This document shows, piece after piece, positions 14,110 to 21,897 of a stretch of DNA of 23,871 nucleotides; position 1 is the stretch's first letter, and each line of letters starts with the position of its first letter. The position numbers were made by a program, and so were the translations under genes. Location of the stretch: positions 1-23,871 of the forward strand of contig JAJQFX010000193.1 in assembly GCA_021200895.1 (NCBI GenBank), given 5' to 3'. The notes below the pieces were generated by a model. It had not been told where the DNA came from, searched no databases, and saw nothing but the letters and a program-made list of their open reading frames with translations. Source of the stretch: Clostridiales bacterium. Lineage in GTDB: Bacteria > Bacillota > Clostridia > Oscillospirales > Oscillospiraceae.

Positions 14110-14478
14110 ATGGCACGTATTTCTGGTGTTGACTTGCCGAGAGACAAGCGTATTGAGGTCGGCCTGACCTATATCTATGGTATTGGCCTGACCAGCTCCA
14201 AGAAGATTTTGGCGGCGACGGGGATTGACCCCGACATCCGCGTGCGGGACCTGACGGAAGAGCAGGAGAGCGCCCTGCGTGAGGAAATCGGAAAGCACTA
14301 CACGGTGGAAGGTGACCTGCGTCGTAACGTCGCTATGGACATCAAGCGCCTCATCGAGATTGGTTCCTACCGGGGCAGCCGCCATCGTAAGAAGCTGCCT
14401 GTCCGGGGCCAGAGCTCTAAGAACAACGCCCGGACCCGTAAGGGCCCCCGCAAGACCATGGCGAACAAGAAGAAGTAA
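14110..14478 (+). CDS. rpsM: 30S ribosomal protein S13
   Basis: 122 aa. MARISGVDLPRDKRIEVGLTYIYGIG opens it, and the RGQSSKNNARTRKGP basic C-terminal tail contacts P-site tRNA and 16S rRNA. The GGAGGT SD ends 11 nt before the ATG, longer than at its neighbours, so initiation may be somewhat weaker. Starts the alpha-operon part of the cluster. Confidence 0.98.
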   Translation: MARISGVDLPRDKRIEVGLTYIYGIGLTSSKKILAATGIDPDIRVRDLTEEQESALREEIGKHYTVEGDLRRNVAMDIKRLIEIGSYRGSRHRKKLPVRGQSSKNNARTRKGPRKTMANKKK

Positions 14479-14495
14479 AGGAGGGAACTTAAAAC

Positions 14496-14891
14496 ATGGC
14501 TAACAATAAGAAGAAGGTTGTGCGCAAGCGCAAAGACCGTAAAAATGTTGAGAAGGGCGCCGTGCATATTCGTTCCTCCTTCAACAACACAATGGTGACC
14601 ATCACCGATATGCAGGGCAACGCGCTGAGCTGGGCCTCTGCCGGTGAAATGGGCTTCCGCGGCTCCCGGAAATCCACTCCCTTTGCCGCTCAGACCGCCG
14701 CTGAGACTGCCGCCAAGGCCGCTCAGGAGTATGGCCTGAAGAGCGTGGAAGTGTATGTCAAGGGCCCCGGTCAGGGACGTGAAGCTGCCATCCGTGCGCT
14801 CCAGGCTGCCGGTCTGGAGGTCACGCTGATTAAGGACGTCACCCCCGTCCCCCACAATGGTTGCCGTCCTCCCAAGAGAAGACGTGTCTGA
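14496..14891 (+). CDS. rpsK: 30S ribosomal protein S11
   Basis: 131 aa, normal. AVHIRSSFNNTMVTITDMQGNALSWASAG and the ending DVTPVPHNGCRPPKRRRV are diagnostic. S11 forms part of the platform near the mRNA exit. SD AAAGGAGGG. Stop TGA. Nothing odd. Confidence 0.98.
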   Translation: MANNKKKVVRKRKDRKNVEKGAVHIRSSFNNTMVTITDMQGNALSWASAGEMGFRGSRKSTPFAAQTAAETAAKAAQEYGLKSVEVYVKGPGQGREAAIRALQAAGLEVTLIKDVTPVPHNGCRPPKRRRV

Positions 14892-14915
14892 TTCAAAGAA
14901 GGAGGAGTTATCGTT

Positions 14916-15521
14916 ATGGCAAGAAATATGCAGCCCATCGCGAAGCGCTGCAAGGCGCTGGGCCTGTCCCCCGCTGTGATGGGTTATTCCAAGAAAGTGA
15001 CAAACCGCAACCCCAAGGGCCAGATGCGCCGCAAGCAGTCTGAGTACGCCACTCAGCTGAACGAGAAGCAGAAGGTCAAGTTCGTCTACGGTGTGCAGGA
15101 GAAGCAGTTCCGCGCCTACTATGAGAAGGCCGAGCGTCAGACCGGCATCACCGGCGAGATTTTGCTGACCACCCTGGAGCGCCGTCTGGACAACGTCTGC
15201 TTCCGCGCCGGCTTCGCAATGACCCGCCGGGAGGCCCGTCAGGTCGTCTCCCACGGCCACCTGCTGGTCAACGGCAAGAGCGTCAACATCCCCTCCTACC
15301 TCATCAAGGCGGGCGACACCGTCGAGGTGAAGGACAAGAGCCGCTCTTCCGTGAAGTTCAAGAGATTCCTGGGCGAGGATGCCATCGCCGTCACTCTGCC
15401 CACCTGGATGGAGCGTCCCAACAAGGACGAGCTGAAGGTCGTCATCAACCGGCTGCCTGAACGTGCTGACATCGACTTCCCTGTGGAGGAACACCTCATC
15501 GTCGAGTTGTATTCCAAGTAA
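14916..15521 (+). CDS. rpsD: 30S ribosomal protein S4
   Basis: 201 aa. Has the central LERRLDNVCFRAGFAMTRREARQVVSHGHLLVNG S4 domain (residues about 88–120) and the C-terminal VEEHLIVELYSK. The N-terminal region lacks the four-cysteine zinc site, so this is the C-minus type. S4 nucleates 30S assembly and in several bacteria represses alpha-operon genes. SD AAGGAGGAG. A 75-nt structured gap follows. Confidence 0.98.
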   Translation: MARNMQPIAKRCKALGLSPAVMGYSKKVTNRNPKGQMRRKQSEYATQLNEKQKVKFVYGVQEKQFRAYYEKAERQTGITGEILLTTLERRLDNVCFRAGFAMTRREARQVVSHGHLLVNGKSVNIPSYLIKAGDTVEVKDKSRSSVKFKRFLGEDAIAVTLPTWMERPNKDELKVVINRLPERADIDFPVEEHLIVELYSK

Positions 15522-15596
15522 TCCGTGGCCCTCGCATATTGGTGAGCTGTCAAACCAGGGTACTTTGGTACCGCTGACGAGGAGGGTAAAACTGAA
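15522..15596 (+). promoter_or_regulatory. rpsD–rpoA spacer with nested hairpin
   Basis: CCTCG (15530–15534) pairs with CGAGG (15578–15582), GTCA (15549–15552) with TGAC (15575–15578), and GGTAC (15559–15563) with GTACC (15568–15572) around a TTTG loop. The outer two share one base. The 3' arm leads straight into the GAGGAGGG Shine-Dalgarno of rpoA, so folding could limit RpoA synthesis (inference). S4 control is possible but unproven. Confidence 0.4.
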
Positions 15597-16547
15597 ATGG
15601 TAGAAATCGAAAAGCCACGCATCGAATGTATTGAAAATCCCGGTGACGCTTCCTATGGCAAGTATGTTGTTGAGCCGCTGGAGCGCGGTTATGGTACGAC
15701 CCTGGGCAACGCCCTGCGGCGTATCCTGCTCAGCTCCCTGCCCGGCACGGCAGCCACTTCCATCAAGATTGCCGGCGTACAGCATGAGTTCAGCACCATT
15801 CCGGGCGTCAAGGAGGATGTGACGCAAATCGTCCTGAACGTCAAGCAGATCATCGCCAAGCTGCACTGCACCGGCACCAAGCGGGTGTATATCCAGGCGT
15901 CCGGTGAGGGCGAGGTCACTGCCGGGGACATCAAGTCCGACGGCGAGGTGGAAATTCTGAACCCGGAGCTGCACATCGCGACGCTGGGGGCGGACGCCAC
16001 CCTGAACATGGAGCTGACGCTGAGCCACGGCCGGGGCTACGTCCCCGCCGAGCGCAACAAGCCGGCCCAGACCATCATCGGCGTGATTCCGGTGGATTCG
16101 CTGTATTCGCCGGTGCTGAAGGTGAACTACACGGTGGAGAACACCCGTGTGGGCAACATGACGGACTATGACAAGCTGACGCTGGACGTTTGGACGGATG
16201 GCACCATCTCCGCCAGAGACGCCGTCTCCCTGGGCGCGAAGATCCTGTGCGATCACTTCGCCCTCTTCACCGACCTGTCCGACACGGTGGGCAGCCGTTC
16301 CACGGTGGTGGAGAAGCCGGAGGCCGCCCATGACAAGGTGCTGGAAATGACCATTGAAGAGCTGGATTTGTCTGTGCGTTCCTTTAACTGCCTGAAGCGG
16401 GCCAACATCAATACGGTGGAGGACCTGATTTCCAAGACAGAGGACGAGATGATGAAGGTTCGGAATCTGGGCCGCAAGAGCCTGGAGGAGGTCATGAACA
16501 AGCTGGCCGCCATGGGCCTCTCCCTGGCCAAGGAAGAAAGCAACTGA
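15597..16547 (+). CDS. rpoA: DNA-directed RNA polymerase subunit alpha
   Basis: 316 aa, standard for Firmicutes. The N-terminal domain carries EPLERGYGTTLGNALRRILLSSLPG (dimerisation and core assembly). The C-terminal domain (residues about 250–312) has LDLSVRSFNCLKRANINTVEDL and NLGRKSLEEV, which bind UP-element DNA and activators. ATG 15597 with GGAGGG upstream. Its place between S4 and L17 is universal in bacteria. Confidence 0.98.
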   Translation: MVEIEKPRIECIENPGDASYGKYVVEPLERGYGTTLGNALRRILLSSLPGTAATSIKIAGVQHEFSTIPGVKEDVTQIVLNVKQIIAKLHCTGTKRVYIQASGEGEVTAGDIKSDGEVEILNPELHIATLGADATLNMELTLSHGRGYVPAERNKPAQTIIGVIPVDSLYSPVLKVNYTVENTRVGNMTDYDKLTLDVWTDGTISARDAVSLGAKILCDHFALFTDLSDTVGSRSTVVEKPEAAHDKVLEMTIEELDLSVRSFNCLKRANINTVEDLISKTEDEMMKVRNLGRKSLEEVMNKLAAMGLSLAKEESN

Positions 16548-16573
16548 GTTCTGTACGACCGAATTTCAAAACT

Positions 16574-16590
16574 GTTTGCGTGAGGCAAAC
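16574..16590 (+). promoter_or_regulatory. Small hairpin in rpoA–rplQ spacer
   Basis: GTTTGC-GTGAG-GCAAAC, six base pairs, in the 63-nt gap before rplQ. No T-run follows, so it is not a terminator. It may modulate readthrough or mRNA stability (inference). Confidence 0.35.
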
Positions 16591-16610
16591 GTTCCGAAGG
16601 AGTGAATCAA

Positions 16611-16949
16611 ATGGGTTATCGTAAACTGGGCAAGACGTCCGACCAGCGCAAGGCCATGCTCCGCCAGCTGACCACTGACCTGCTGGAGAATGGCCGCATT
16701 AAGACCACCGTCACCCGCGCCAAGGAGGTTCAGCCCATCGCTGAGAAGATGATTACCCTGGCAAAGAAGAACGATCTGGCCGCTTATCGCCAGACCCTCT
16801 CCTATGTGACCAAGGAATCTGTGGCGAAGAAGCTGTTCGACGAGGTCGGCCCCAAGTACGCTGACCGCAACGGCGGCTACACCCGCATTGTCCGCATCGG
16901 CTTCCGCCGCGGCGACGCTGCTGAAATCGCTTATCTGGAATTGGTGTAA
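16611..16949 (+). CDS. rplQ: 50S ribosomal protein L17
   Basis: 112 aa from ATG 16611, giving MGYRKLGKTSDQRKAMLRQL. GAAGGAG lies just upstream, and the GTG three codons earlier is not needed. RIKTTVTRAKEVQPIAEKMITLAKK and the closing RIVRIGFRRGDAAEIAYLELV are L17. L17 is near the tunnel exit. Last gene of the cluster; a strong terminator follows within 40 nt. Confidence 0.98.
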   Translation: MGYRKLGKTSDQRKAMLRQLTTDLLENGRIKTTVTRAKEVQPIAEKMITLAKKNDLAAYRQTLSYVTKESVAKKLFDEVGPKYADRNGGYTRIVRIGFRRGDAAEIAYLELV

Positions 16950-16985
16950 CCGCCCGTTCCGGACAGGAATTTCATAACAACATGA

Positions 16986-17028
16986 AAAAACCGCGTGTGG
17001 CAGGAGGTTCCCGCTGCGCGCGGTTTTT
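16986..17028 (+). terminator. Intrinsic terminator of the ribosomal cluster
   Basis: AAAAACCGCG (16986–16995) pairs perfectly with CGCGGTTTTT (17019–17028), and the stem continues inward with G·U pairs to about 16 bp. T-run at 17024–17028. The A-run on the left arm makes it potentially bidirectional. Confidence 0.9.
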
Positions 17029-17114
17029 GCAAAAAACTGGAGCGGGGGGAACGGGCCGCAGCCGGGCAAAGTAACGGTGTGCTCCCGGCGGCGGCCCCGC
17101 ATCGCGAGTTATCC

Positions 17115-17142
17115 TTGACTTTTCCACAGAATACGGTACAAT
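17115..17142 (+). promoter_or_regulatory. Promoter for the 17164 gene
   Basis: TTGACT (17115–17120), 16-nt spacer, TACAAT (17137–17142). Start of transcription near 17149 would leave a leader of only about 15 nt containing the GGAGGG ribosome-binding site. Confidence 0.75.
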
Positions 17143-17163
17143 GAAACTTATGGAGGGCCTGCC

Positions 17164-17475
17164 ATGCTGCGTGATAATGAAAAATTTTATCTGCCCAATC
17201 TGCACCACTTTCAGAACGACAATACGTTTTACGGCTCCTTCCGCGGGCTGCGGTTCCGGGTGAAGTCGGAGCAGGTGGAGGACGTTGACGGGAAGCGCTG
17301 GACCATCGCGACCCTGTGCTGGTACGGGGACTACTGCCTGGAGGAGAGCGAAGTGGTGGCAGAGGCCCGGTTCCCCATGAGCGAGGACGGCTACGAACAG
17401 GTGCTGGACTGGCTGGAGGGGCAGTACCGGGCTATGCTGGAACAGAGCGGCCCTGCCCCCCCAAGCAAACGATGA
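17164..17475 (+). CDS. Small acidic protein of unknown function
   Basis: 103 aa. I do not recognise the family. It is soluble in character: no signal peptide or membrane segment, rich in acidic and aromatic residues (YLPNLHHFQNDNTFYGSF near the start; CWYGDYCLEES in the middle; an amphipathic helix around residues 75–93), with a Pro-rich end. The ATG follows GGAGGG at good spacing, and GC3 is high as in real genes here. It has its own promoter after the L17 terminator and lies 26 nt before the CorC-like gene, so the two are probably co-transcribed. Confidence 0.8.
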   Translation: MLRDNEKFYLPNLHHFQNDNTFYGSFRGLRFRVKSEQVEDVDGKRWTIATLCWYGDYCLEESEVVAEARFPMSEDGYEQVLDWLEGQYRAMLEQSGPAPPSKR

Positions 17476-17501
17476 ATCTTTAGGAGTGTGATGTTCCCTT
17501 T

Positions 17502-18812
17502 ATGGACGACAGTCAAACAGGAAGTACCATCCTGATTTTAGTATTGCTGATTTTGGCATCCGCCTTCTTTTCCGGTACGGAGACGGCCTTTTCCTCCTGC
17601 AATAAAATCAAGCTGAAAAGCTGGGTAGAGGACGGCAACAGGAAGGCGGAGGCGACGCTGGCTCTGGTGGAGGACTATGACCGGCTGCTGTCCGGCGTGC
17701 TGATTGGCAACAACATCGTCAATATTACCGCCTCCACCCTGGCTACCCTGCTGTTCACCAGCTACTGGGCCGCCTACGGCCCCACCCTTTCCACGGTGGT
17801 GATGACCGTACTGGTGCTGCTGTTCGGGGAAGTGACCCCCAAGACCCTGGTGAAGCAGGCCCCGGAGCGGTTCGCCATGGCGGTGACGCCGGTGATTCGG
17901 GCCGTGCTGTGGGTGCTGACCCCTATCAACGCCGTGTTTCGCCTGTGGCAGCGGATGCTGAATCACTTCTTCAAGCCTGACGAGGGGGAGGGCATCACCG
18001 GCGGCGAGCTGATCACCATGGTGTCCGAAGCGGAGAACGAGGGCGGCCTGGAGGCAGGCGAGAGCAAGCTGATCCGCTCCGCCATCGAGTTTGGCGACCT
18101 GGAGGTGGGGGAGATTTTCGTCCCTCGTGTGGATATGGTCTCCGCGCCGGACGACACCAGCGCGGAGGAGATGGACGCCCTGTTCCGGGACTGCGGCTAT
18201 TCCCGCCTGCCCATCTGGCACGAGGACAGGGACCATATCCTGGGCGTGCTGAATGAGAAGGACTTCTTCCAGGCCCATTTGGGGCCGGAGGACGACTGGC
18301 ATCCCCTGATGACGGAACCCCTCTACACCACCCCCTCCGAGCCGGTGCAGGACGTGCTGAGCAAAATGCAGCGGCAAAAGACCCATCTCGCCATCGTGGT
18401 GGATGAGTTCGGCGGCACCGAGGGCCTCATCACACTGGAGGACATCCTGGAGGAGCTGGTGGGCGAGATTTGGGATGAGCATGACGAGGTGGTGGAGAGC
18501 TTCAAAAAGCAGCCTGACGGCAGCTATTTGATTGCCTGCTCCGCCAATCTGGACGATGTATTTGAACTGTTTGACGTGCGTGGGGAGTGCGACAGCGACA
18601 CGGTATCCGGCTGGGTGCTGGATGAGCTGGGCCACATCCCCAAGGCCGGGGACCGGTTTACTTACGAGAGTTTGGAGGTGACGGTCACGGCCATCCGCCG
18701 GATGCGGGTGCTGGAGATTCGCGTGGTGGTGCTTCCGGAGGAGCCGGAGGAGGACCACTGGCACTCCGCCCGCAGAGGAAACGGCGGAGAGGACGGAGAA
18801 GGGGCCTCTTAA
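17502..18812 (+). CDS. CorC/HlyC-type hemolysin family membrane protein (CNNM + CBS)
   Basis: 436 aa. An N-terminal DUF21/CNNM membrane domain (residues about 1–190) opens with ILILVLLILASAFFSGTETA, the family's SGxETA motif. Then come two CBS domains (about 205–325; e.g. VPRVDMVSAPDDTS, GTEGLITLEDILEELVGEI) and a CorC_HlyC C-terminal domain (about 340–425; DGSYLIACSANLDDVFELF). Relatives are linked to Mg2+/Co2+ efflux or homeostasis; 'hemolysin' is a historical name. AGGAG lies 15 nt before the ATG, longer than normal, but no better in-frame start is seen. Confidence 0.92.
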   Translation: MDDSQTGSTILILVLLILASAFFSGTETAFSSCNKIKLKSWVEDGNRKAEATLALVEDYDRLLSGVLIGNNIVNITASTLATLLFTSYWAAYGPTLSTVVMTVLVLLFGEVTPKTLVKQAPERFAMAVTPVIRAVLWVLTPINAVFRLWQRMLNHFFKPDEGEGITGGELITMVSEAENEGGLEAGESKLIRSAIEFGDLEVGEIFVPRVDMVSAPDDTSAEEMDALFRDCGYSRLPIWHEDRDHILGVLNEKDFFQAHLGPEDDWHPLMTEPLYTTPSEPVQDVLSKMQRQKTHLAIVVDEFGGTEGLITLEDILEELVGEIWDEHDEVVESFKKQPDGSYLIACSANLDDVFELFDVRGECDSDTVSGWVLDELGHIPKAGDRFTYESLEVTVTAIRRMRVLEIRVVVLPEEPEEDHWHSARRGNGGEDGEGAS

Positions 18813-18847
18813 CAGAAAACCTACACCCCCGATTATCAGAAAATAAC

Positions 18848-18888
18848 AAACGGACAGGAAATCGAACCATTCGATTTCCTGTCCGTTT
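18848..18888. terminator. Bidirectional terminator between convergent genes
   Basis: A perfect 19-bp stem with a 3-nt loop: arm 18848–18866, loop CCA, arm 18870–18888, flanked by AAA on the left and TTTT on the right. Serves the CorC-like gene on the + strand and the ATPase gene on the − strand. Confidence 0.92.
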
Positions 18889-18937
18889 TCGGTTCAGGGG
18901 TTGATTTGATTTGCAAAGGAAACCCCCGTCCAGGCGC

Positions 18938-20824
18938 TCACCGTCTCCGTCCGGCCCCCAGGGCCCGCATGGCGTTCAGCACGGCCAGCACCATGACCCC
19001 CACGTCGGCGAACACAGCCCACCACATATTGGCTACGCCCATCGCCCCCAGCACCAGGCACAGGGCTTTCACCGCCAGGGCGAACACGATGTTTTCATGG
19101 ACGATGGACAGGGTCTTTCGGGCGATTTGCATGGCAAGAGAAATTTTGGCCGGGTCGTCGTCCATCAGGACGATGTCCGCCGCCTCGATGGCGGCGTCGC
19201 TGCCCAGGGCACCCATGGCGATGCCCACATCCGCCCGGGACAGCACCGGCGCGTCGTTGATGCCGTCCCCCACGAAGGCCAGCTTTTTGCCCTTGCCCTG
19301 CCGGGCCAGCAGCGCCTCAACGCGCTCCACCTTGTCGCCGGGGAGGAGCTGGGCGTAGTATTGGTCGATGCCCAGTTCACCCGCCACGGCCTGAGCCGTG
19401 GCCTGATTGTCGCCGGTGAGCATGACAGTCTGGGTGACGCCTGCGGCCTTCAGCCCGGCGATGGCCGCTTTCGCGTTGGGCTTCACCACGTCGGAAATCA
19501 GGATGTATCCCAGGTACTGCCCCTCCTCCGCCACATGAATGACGGTGCCCGGGGCGTCGGCAGGGGTATAGGCGATGTGGAGGGACTCCATCAGCCGGGG
19601 ATTGCCCACGGCAACGGTGCGGCCGTCCACCTGGGCGGCGACGCCGTGGCCTCCCACCTCCTCCGCGTCGGTGACCCGGCCAGGGGCAAATTCCTGCCCC
19701 ACGGCGGTTTTCAGGCTGCGGCTGATGGGGTGGTTGGAGTAGGACTCCGCCAGGGCGGCCCGCTCCAGCAAGGTTTCCCGGGAAATGCCGTCCGCCGGGT
19801 GTACTTCTGTCACCTGGAACACCCCCTGGGTCAGGGTGCCGGTCTTGTCAAACACCACGCAGTCCGTCTCCGCCAGGGCCTCCAGATAGTTGGAGCCCTT
19901 CACCAGGATGCCCTGGCCGGAGGCCCCGCCGATGCCGCCGAAGAAGGACAGGGGAATGGAGATCACCAGGGCGCAGGGGCAGCTGATGACCAGGAAGGTC
20001 AGGGCGCGGTACACCCAGGTGCCCCAGTTGGCCGCCCCGCCGGTGAGCAGCCCCGCCACCGGGGGCAAAATCGCCAGGGCCAGGGCGGCGTAGCAGACGG
20101 CGGGGGTGTAGTACCGGGCGAAGCGGGTGATGAAGTTCTCCATCCGGGCCTTCTTCATGGAGGAGTTCTCCACCAAGTCCAGGATTTTGGAGACGGTGGA
20201 CGCCCCGAACTCCTTGGTGGTGCGGATGCGGAGGACGCCGGTCATGTCGATGCAGCCGGACAGCACGCTGTCCCCGGCCTGCACCTCCCTGGGGAGGCTC
20301 TCGCCGGTGAGGGCGGCGGTGTCCAGGGTGGCGGAGCCTTCGAGGATGTCCCCGTCGATGGGGATGCGCTCGCCGGGCTGCACCACAATGACGGAGCCGA
20401 CGGGGACGTCGTCCGGGTCTGTCTCCTCAAAGGTGCCGTCCTCCAGCTCCAGGTTGGCGCTGTCCGGGCGAATGTCCATCAGGTCGGAGATGCTCCGGCG
20501 GCTTTTACCCACGGCGACGCCCTGGAACAGCTCCCCGATTTGGTAGAACAGCATGACGGCCACGCCCTCGCTGTACTCCCCCAGGGCCATGGCGCCGATG
20601 GTGGCCACCGCCATCAGGAAGCGCTCGTCAAAGGGCTGGCGGTTGCGGATGCCCTTCCCCGCCTTTATCAGCACGTCATAGCCGATGGTCAGGTAGGGGA
20701 CGAGGTAGAGCACCAGCGCCAGCCAGCCGGGGACGGGCAGCAGCCGGTCGATGAGGGAAACCGCCAGCAGCAGCGCCAGCGCCAGAATGACCCGGAGGAG
20801 GGTCTTTTTTTGCTTTTTGGTCAT
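18938..20824 (-). CDS. P1B-type heavy-metal (Zn/Cd/Pb-like) ATPase lacking an HMA domain
   Basis: 628 aa from the minus-strand ATG at 20824. Motifs in order: TGES (173–176, actuator), CPC (282–284, transmembrane metal site), DKTGT (326–330, phosphorylated Asp326), SNHP (363–366), GDN (471–473) and GDGIND (519–524). The last membrane helix contains AVFADVGV, where the Asp is typical of Zn/Cd exporters (P1B-2). The N-terminus begins directly with membrane helices, so the metal-binding HMA domain is missing and supplied by the next gene upstream. An upstream frame to 20935 reads through repeats and is rejected. Substrate is inferred. Confidence 0.92.
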   Translation of the reverse strand: MTKKQKKTLLRVILALALLLAVSLIDRLLPVPGWLALVLYLVPYLTIGYDVLIKAGKGIRNRQPFDERFLMAVATIGAMALGEYSEGVAVMLFYQIGELFQGVAVGKSRRSISDLMDIRPDSANLELEDGTFEETDPDDVPVGSVIVVQPGERIPIDGDILEGSATLDTAALTGESLPREVQAGDSVLSGCIDMTGVLRIRTTKEFGASTVSKILDLVENSSMKKARMENFITRFARYYTPAVCYAALALAILPPVAGLLTGGAANWGTWVYRALTFLVISCPCALVISIPLSFFGGIGGASGQGILVKGSNYLEALAETDCVVFDKTGTLTQGVFQVTEVHPADGISRETLLERAALAESYSNHPISRSLKTAVGQEFAPGRVTDAEEVGGHGVAAQVDGRTVAVGNPRLMESLHIAYTPADAPGTVIHVAEEGQYLGYILISDVVKPNAKAAIAGLKAAGVTQTVMLTGDNQATAQAVAGELGIDQYYAQLLPGDKVERVEALLARQGKGKKLAFVGDGINDAPVLSRADVGIAMGALGSDAAIEAADIVLMDDDPAKISLAMQIARKTLSIVHENIVFALAVKALCLVLGAMGVANMWWAVFADVGVMVLAVLNAMRALGAGRRR

Positions 20825-20853
20825 GGGGGTCACGGTCCTTTCGGAGGGAGAGT

Positions 20854-20888
20854 AGTTGCTAGTTGCTAGTGGCTGGTGGCTAGTGACT
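20854..20888. repeat. Tandem heptamer repeat between HMA and ATPase genes
   Basis: Five 7-nt units in register: AGTTGCT, AGTTGCT, AGTGGCT, GGTGGCT, AGTGACT (consensus AGTKGCT). Inverted units AGCCACC (20889–20895) and AGCCACT (20922–20928) follow. A 10-bp palindrome GGTGGCTAGT-G-ACTAGCCACC spans 20875–20895, and AGTAGT (20851–20856) complements ACTACT (20916–20921). The array sits in the 107-nt gap inside the presumed two-gene operon. Confidence 0.85.
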
Positions 20889-20931
20889 AGCCACCAGGGC
20901 TGTATTGCAGTCGGCACTACTAGCCACTGAA

Positions 20932-21150
20932 TCACAGATAAATCTCGCAGTCGTCCTCCACCTTTTTGCAGTTCTTCAGCACCGCCTGCATGGTGGCGGC
21001 CACGTCCGCCCCGTCGGCGAACTCCACCTTCATCTTCTGGGTCATAAAACTGACGGTGGCATCGGCCACACCGGCGGTCTTTTTGGCGGCGTCCTCCATC
21101 TTGGCGGCGCAGTTGGCGCAGTCTACTTCGATTTTATAGGTCTTTTTCAT
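20932..21150 (-). CDS. Stand-alone HMA metal-binding protein
   Basis: 72 aa from the minus-strand ATG at 21150, which has AAAGGAG about 9 nt upstream; a longer frame from 21204 passes through the operator region and is rejected. The ferredoxin-like HMA fold has the metal loop DCANC (Cys11, Cys14). The acidic residue before the first Cys is common in Zn/Cd-type domains. A second Cys pair near the end (Cys61, Cys68) is unusual. Likely delivers metal to, or regulates, the ATPase encoded just downstream, which has no HMA domain of its own. Confidence 0.88.
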   Translation of the reverse strand: MKKTYKIEVDCANCAAKMEDAAKKTAGVADATVSFMTQKMKVEFADGADVAATMQAVLKNCKKVEDDCEIYL

Positions 21151-21181
21151 GGGAAACAGCTCCTTTACCGAATTTGAACGT

Positions 21182-21204
21182 TGAACATATGAGCAACCGT
21201 TCAT
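21182..21204 (-). promoter_or_regulatory. ArsR/SmtB-like operator
   Basis: On the minus strand, ATGAAC-GGTT-GCTCAT (21204–21189) is a 6-4-6 dyad with one mismatch, and TGAAC...GTTCA brackets 21182–21203. Another TTGAAC repeat follows at 21174–21179. The site lies just after the −10 box, so a bound repressor would block transcription. ATGAAC-type dyads are typical of metal sensors of the ArsR/SmtB family; no such regulator gene is in the window. Confidence 0.6.
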
Positions 21205-21215
21205 TTGTTATCTGT

Positions 21216-21244
21216 ATCATAGCACTGCGCTGCGGGGCTGTCAA
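21216..21244 (-). promoter_or_regulatory. Promoter of the HMA–ATPase operon
   Basis: Minus strand: TTGACA (21244–21239), 17-nt spacer, TATGAT (21221–21216), with TGC before the −10 (extended −10). Nearly consensus, so strong when not repressed. Confidence 0.85.
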
Positions 21245-21330
21245 GGGGGAAATGCAAAAAAATACGGGAATCCATATCTATCCTGTGTTGAGGGGAATCA
21301 CGTATCCTTGTAGTCAGGTTTCCGCGACCA

Positions 21331-21766
21331 AAGGACAATAAAATTGCTCGTTCCACCCGCCCTCGGCAGGGCGGAACGGCAATCGTAGCCAGCCGCCATC
21401 GGCGGCAGCTTTGGTGCGTGACAGGTTACATCGTCTCTGACGGGATAGACCACCTATGGGTTGGACAGCGCGAAGCCCCAGCGGGATAGGAGAGGGGTTC
21501 TTAGGGGGGAGCGAGGCCCCGAGCTTCCCCCTGAGCCGCCCTCTTTTGCTACTTTTCTCGGCGGAGCGAGAAAAGTAGGCCCCGCCCTGGCAAGGGCAAG
21601 AACGTATTTCCTTTATCCATCCTTCTCTAAGAAAAGCATCCCCTTAGGAAAAGGTATTTATATGGGAAATGCCCGGAGTTCCACCCCTCAGTCTGGCCTT
21701 GCGGCCAGCCAGCTCCCCTTTCAGGGTAAGGGGGCGCGAAGCGCCGGAAATGCCGCTTGACGGCGG
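21331..21766 (+). repeat. Dispersed structured repeat, copy B
   Basis: Second copy of the element at 1–308, same orientation. H1 21343–21383 (same ATTGC/GCAAT base, different inner stems CGTTCC/GGAACG and GCCCT/AGGGC), H2 21392–21406, H3 21500–21535, H4 21549–21578. The exact shared 12-mer is at 21425–21436, the H3–H4 spacer at 21536–21548, and the 20-mer at 21746–21765. In this copy the MITE-like hairpin module (21683–21726) lies between H4 and the 20-mer, whereas in copy A it comes after the 20-mer. No coding potential accepted. Confidence 0.85.
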
Positions 21767-21897
21767 AGCCAATGACGTAGCGGTTACGACAACCTTTTTC
21801 CTCCCCCGAAAGGGGCGGGGAACCGGCGTTAGCCGGTGGAGGGGTTCCTGTGCGAAACAGATTCCAAAATTCGTAGCAAAAAAACGTAACCGGGCGC
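21767..21897. other. Non-coding, hairpin-rich tail between repeat and queT terminator
   Basis: No gene is supported. CCGGC-GTTA-GCCGG lies at about 21822–21835, within GGAACC...GGTTCC. The sequence looks like more of the GC-rich repetitive material that surrounds both repeat copies. Confidence 0.5.

Noticed and set aside
14367..16331. 654-codon open frame on the minus strand opposite rpsK–rpsD–rpoA
   Set aside because: Antisense shadow of three universally conserved genes. The product is low-complexity His/Gly/Asp/Leu-rich, as expected from reading GC-rich codons backwards, and no ribosome-binding site is seen.
18911..20869. 652-codon + strand frame opposite the ATPase gene
   Set aside because: The minus strand has all P-type ATPase motifs in order; the + frame is an antisense shadow.
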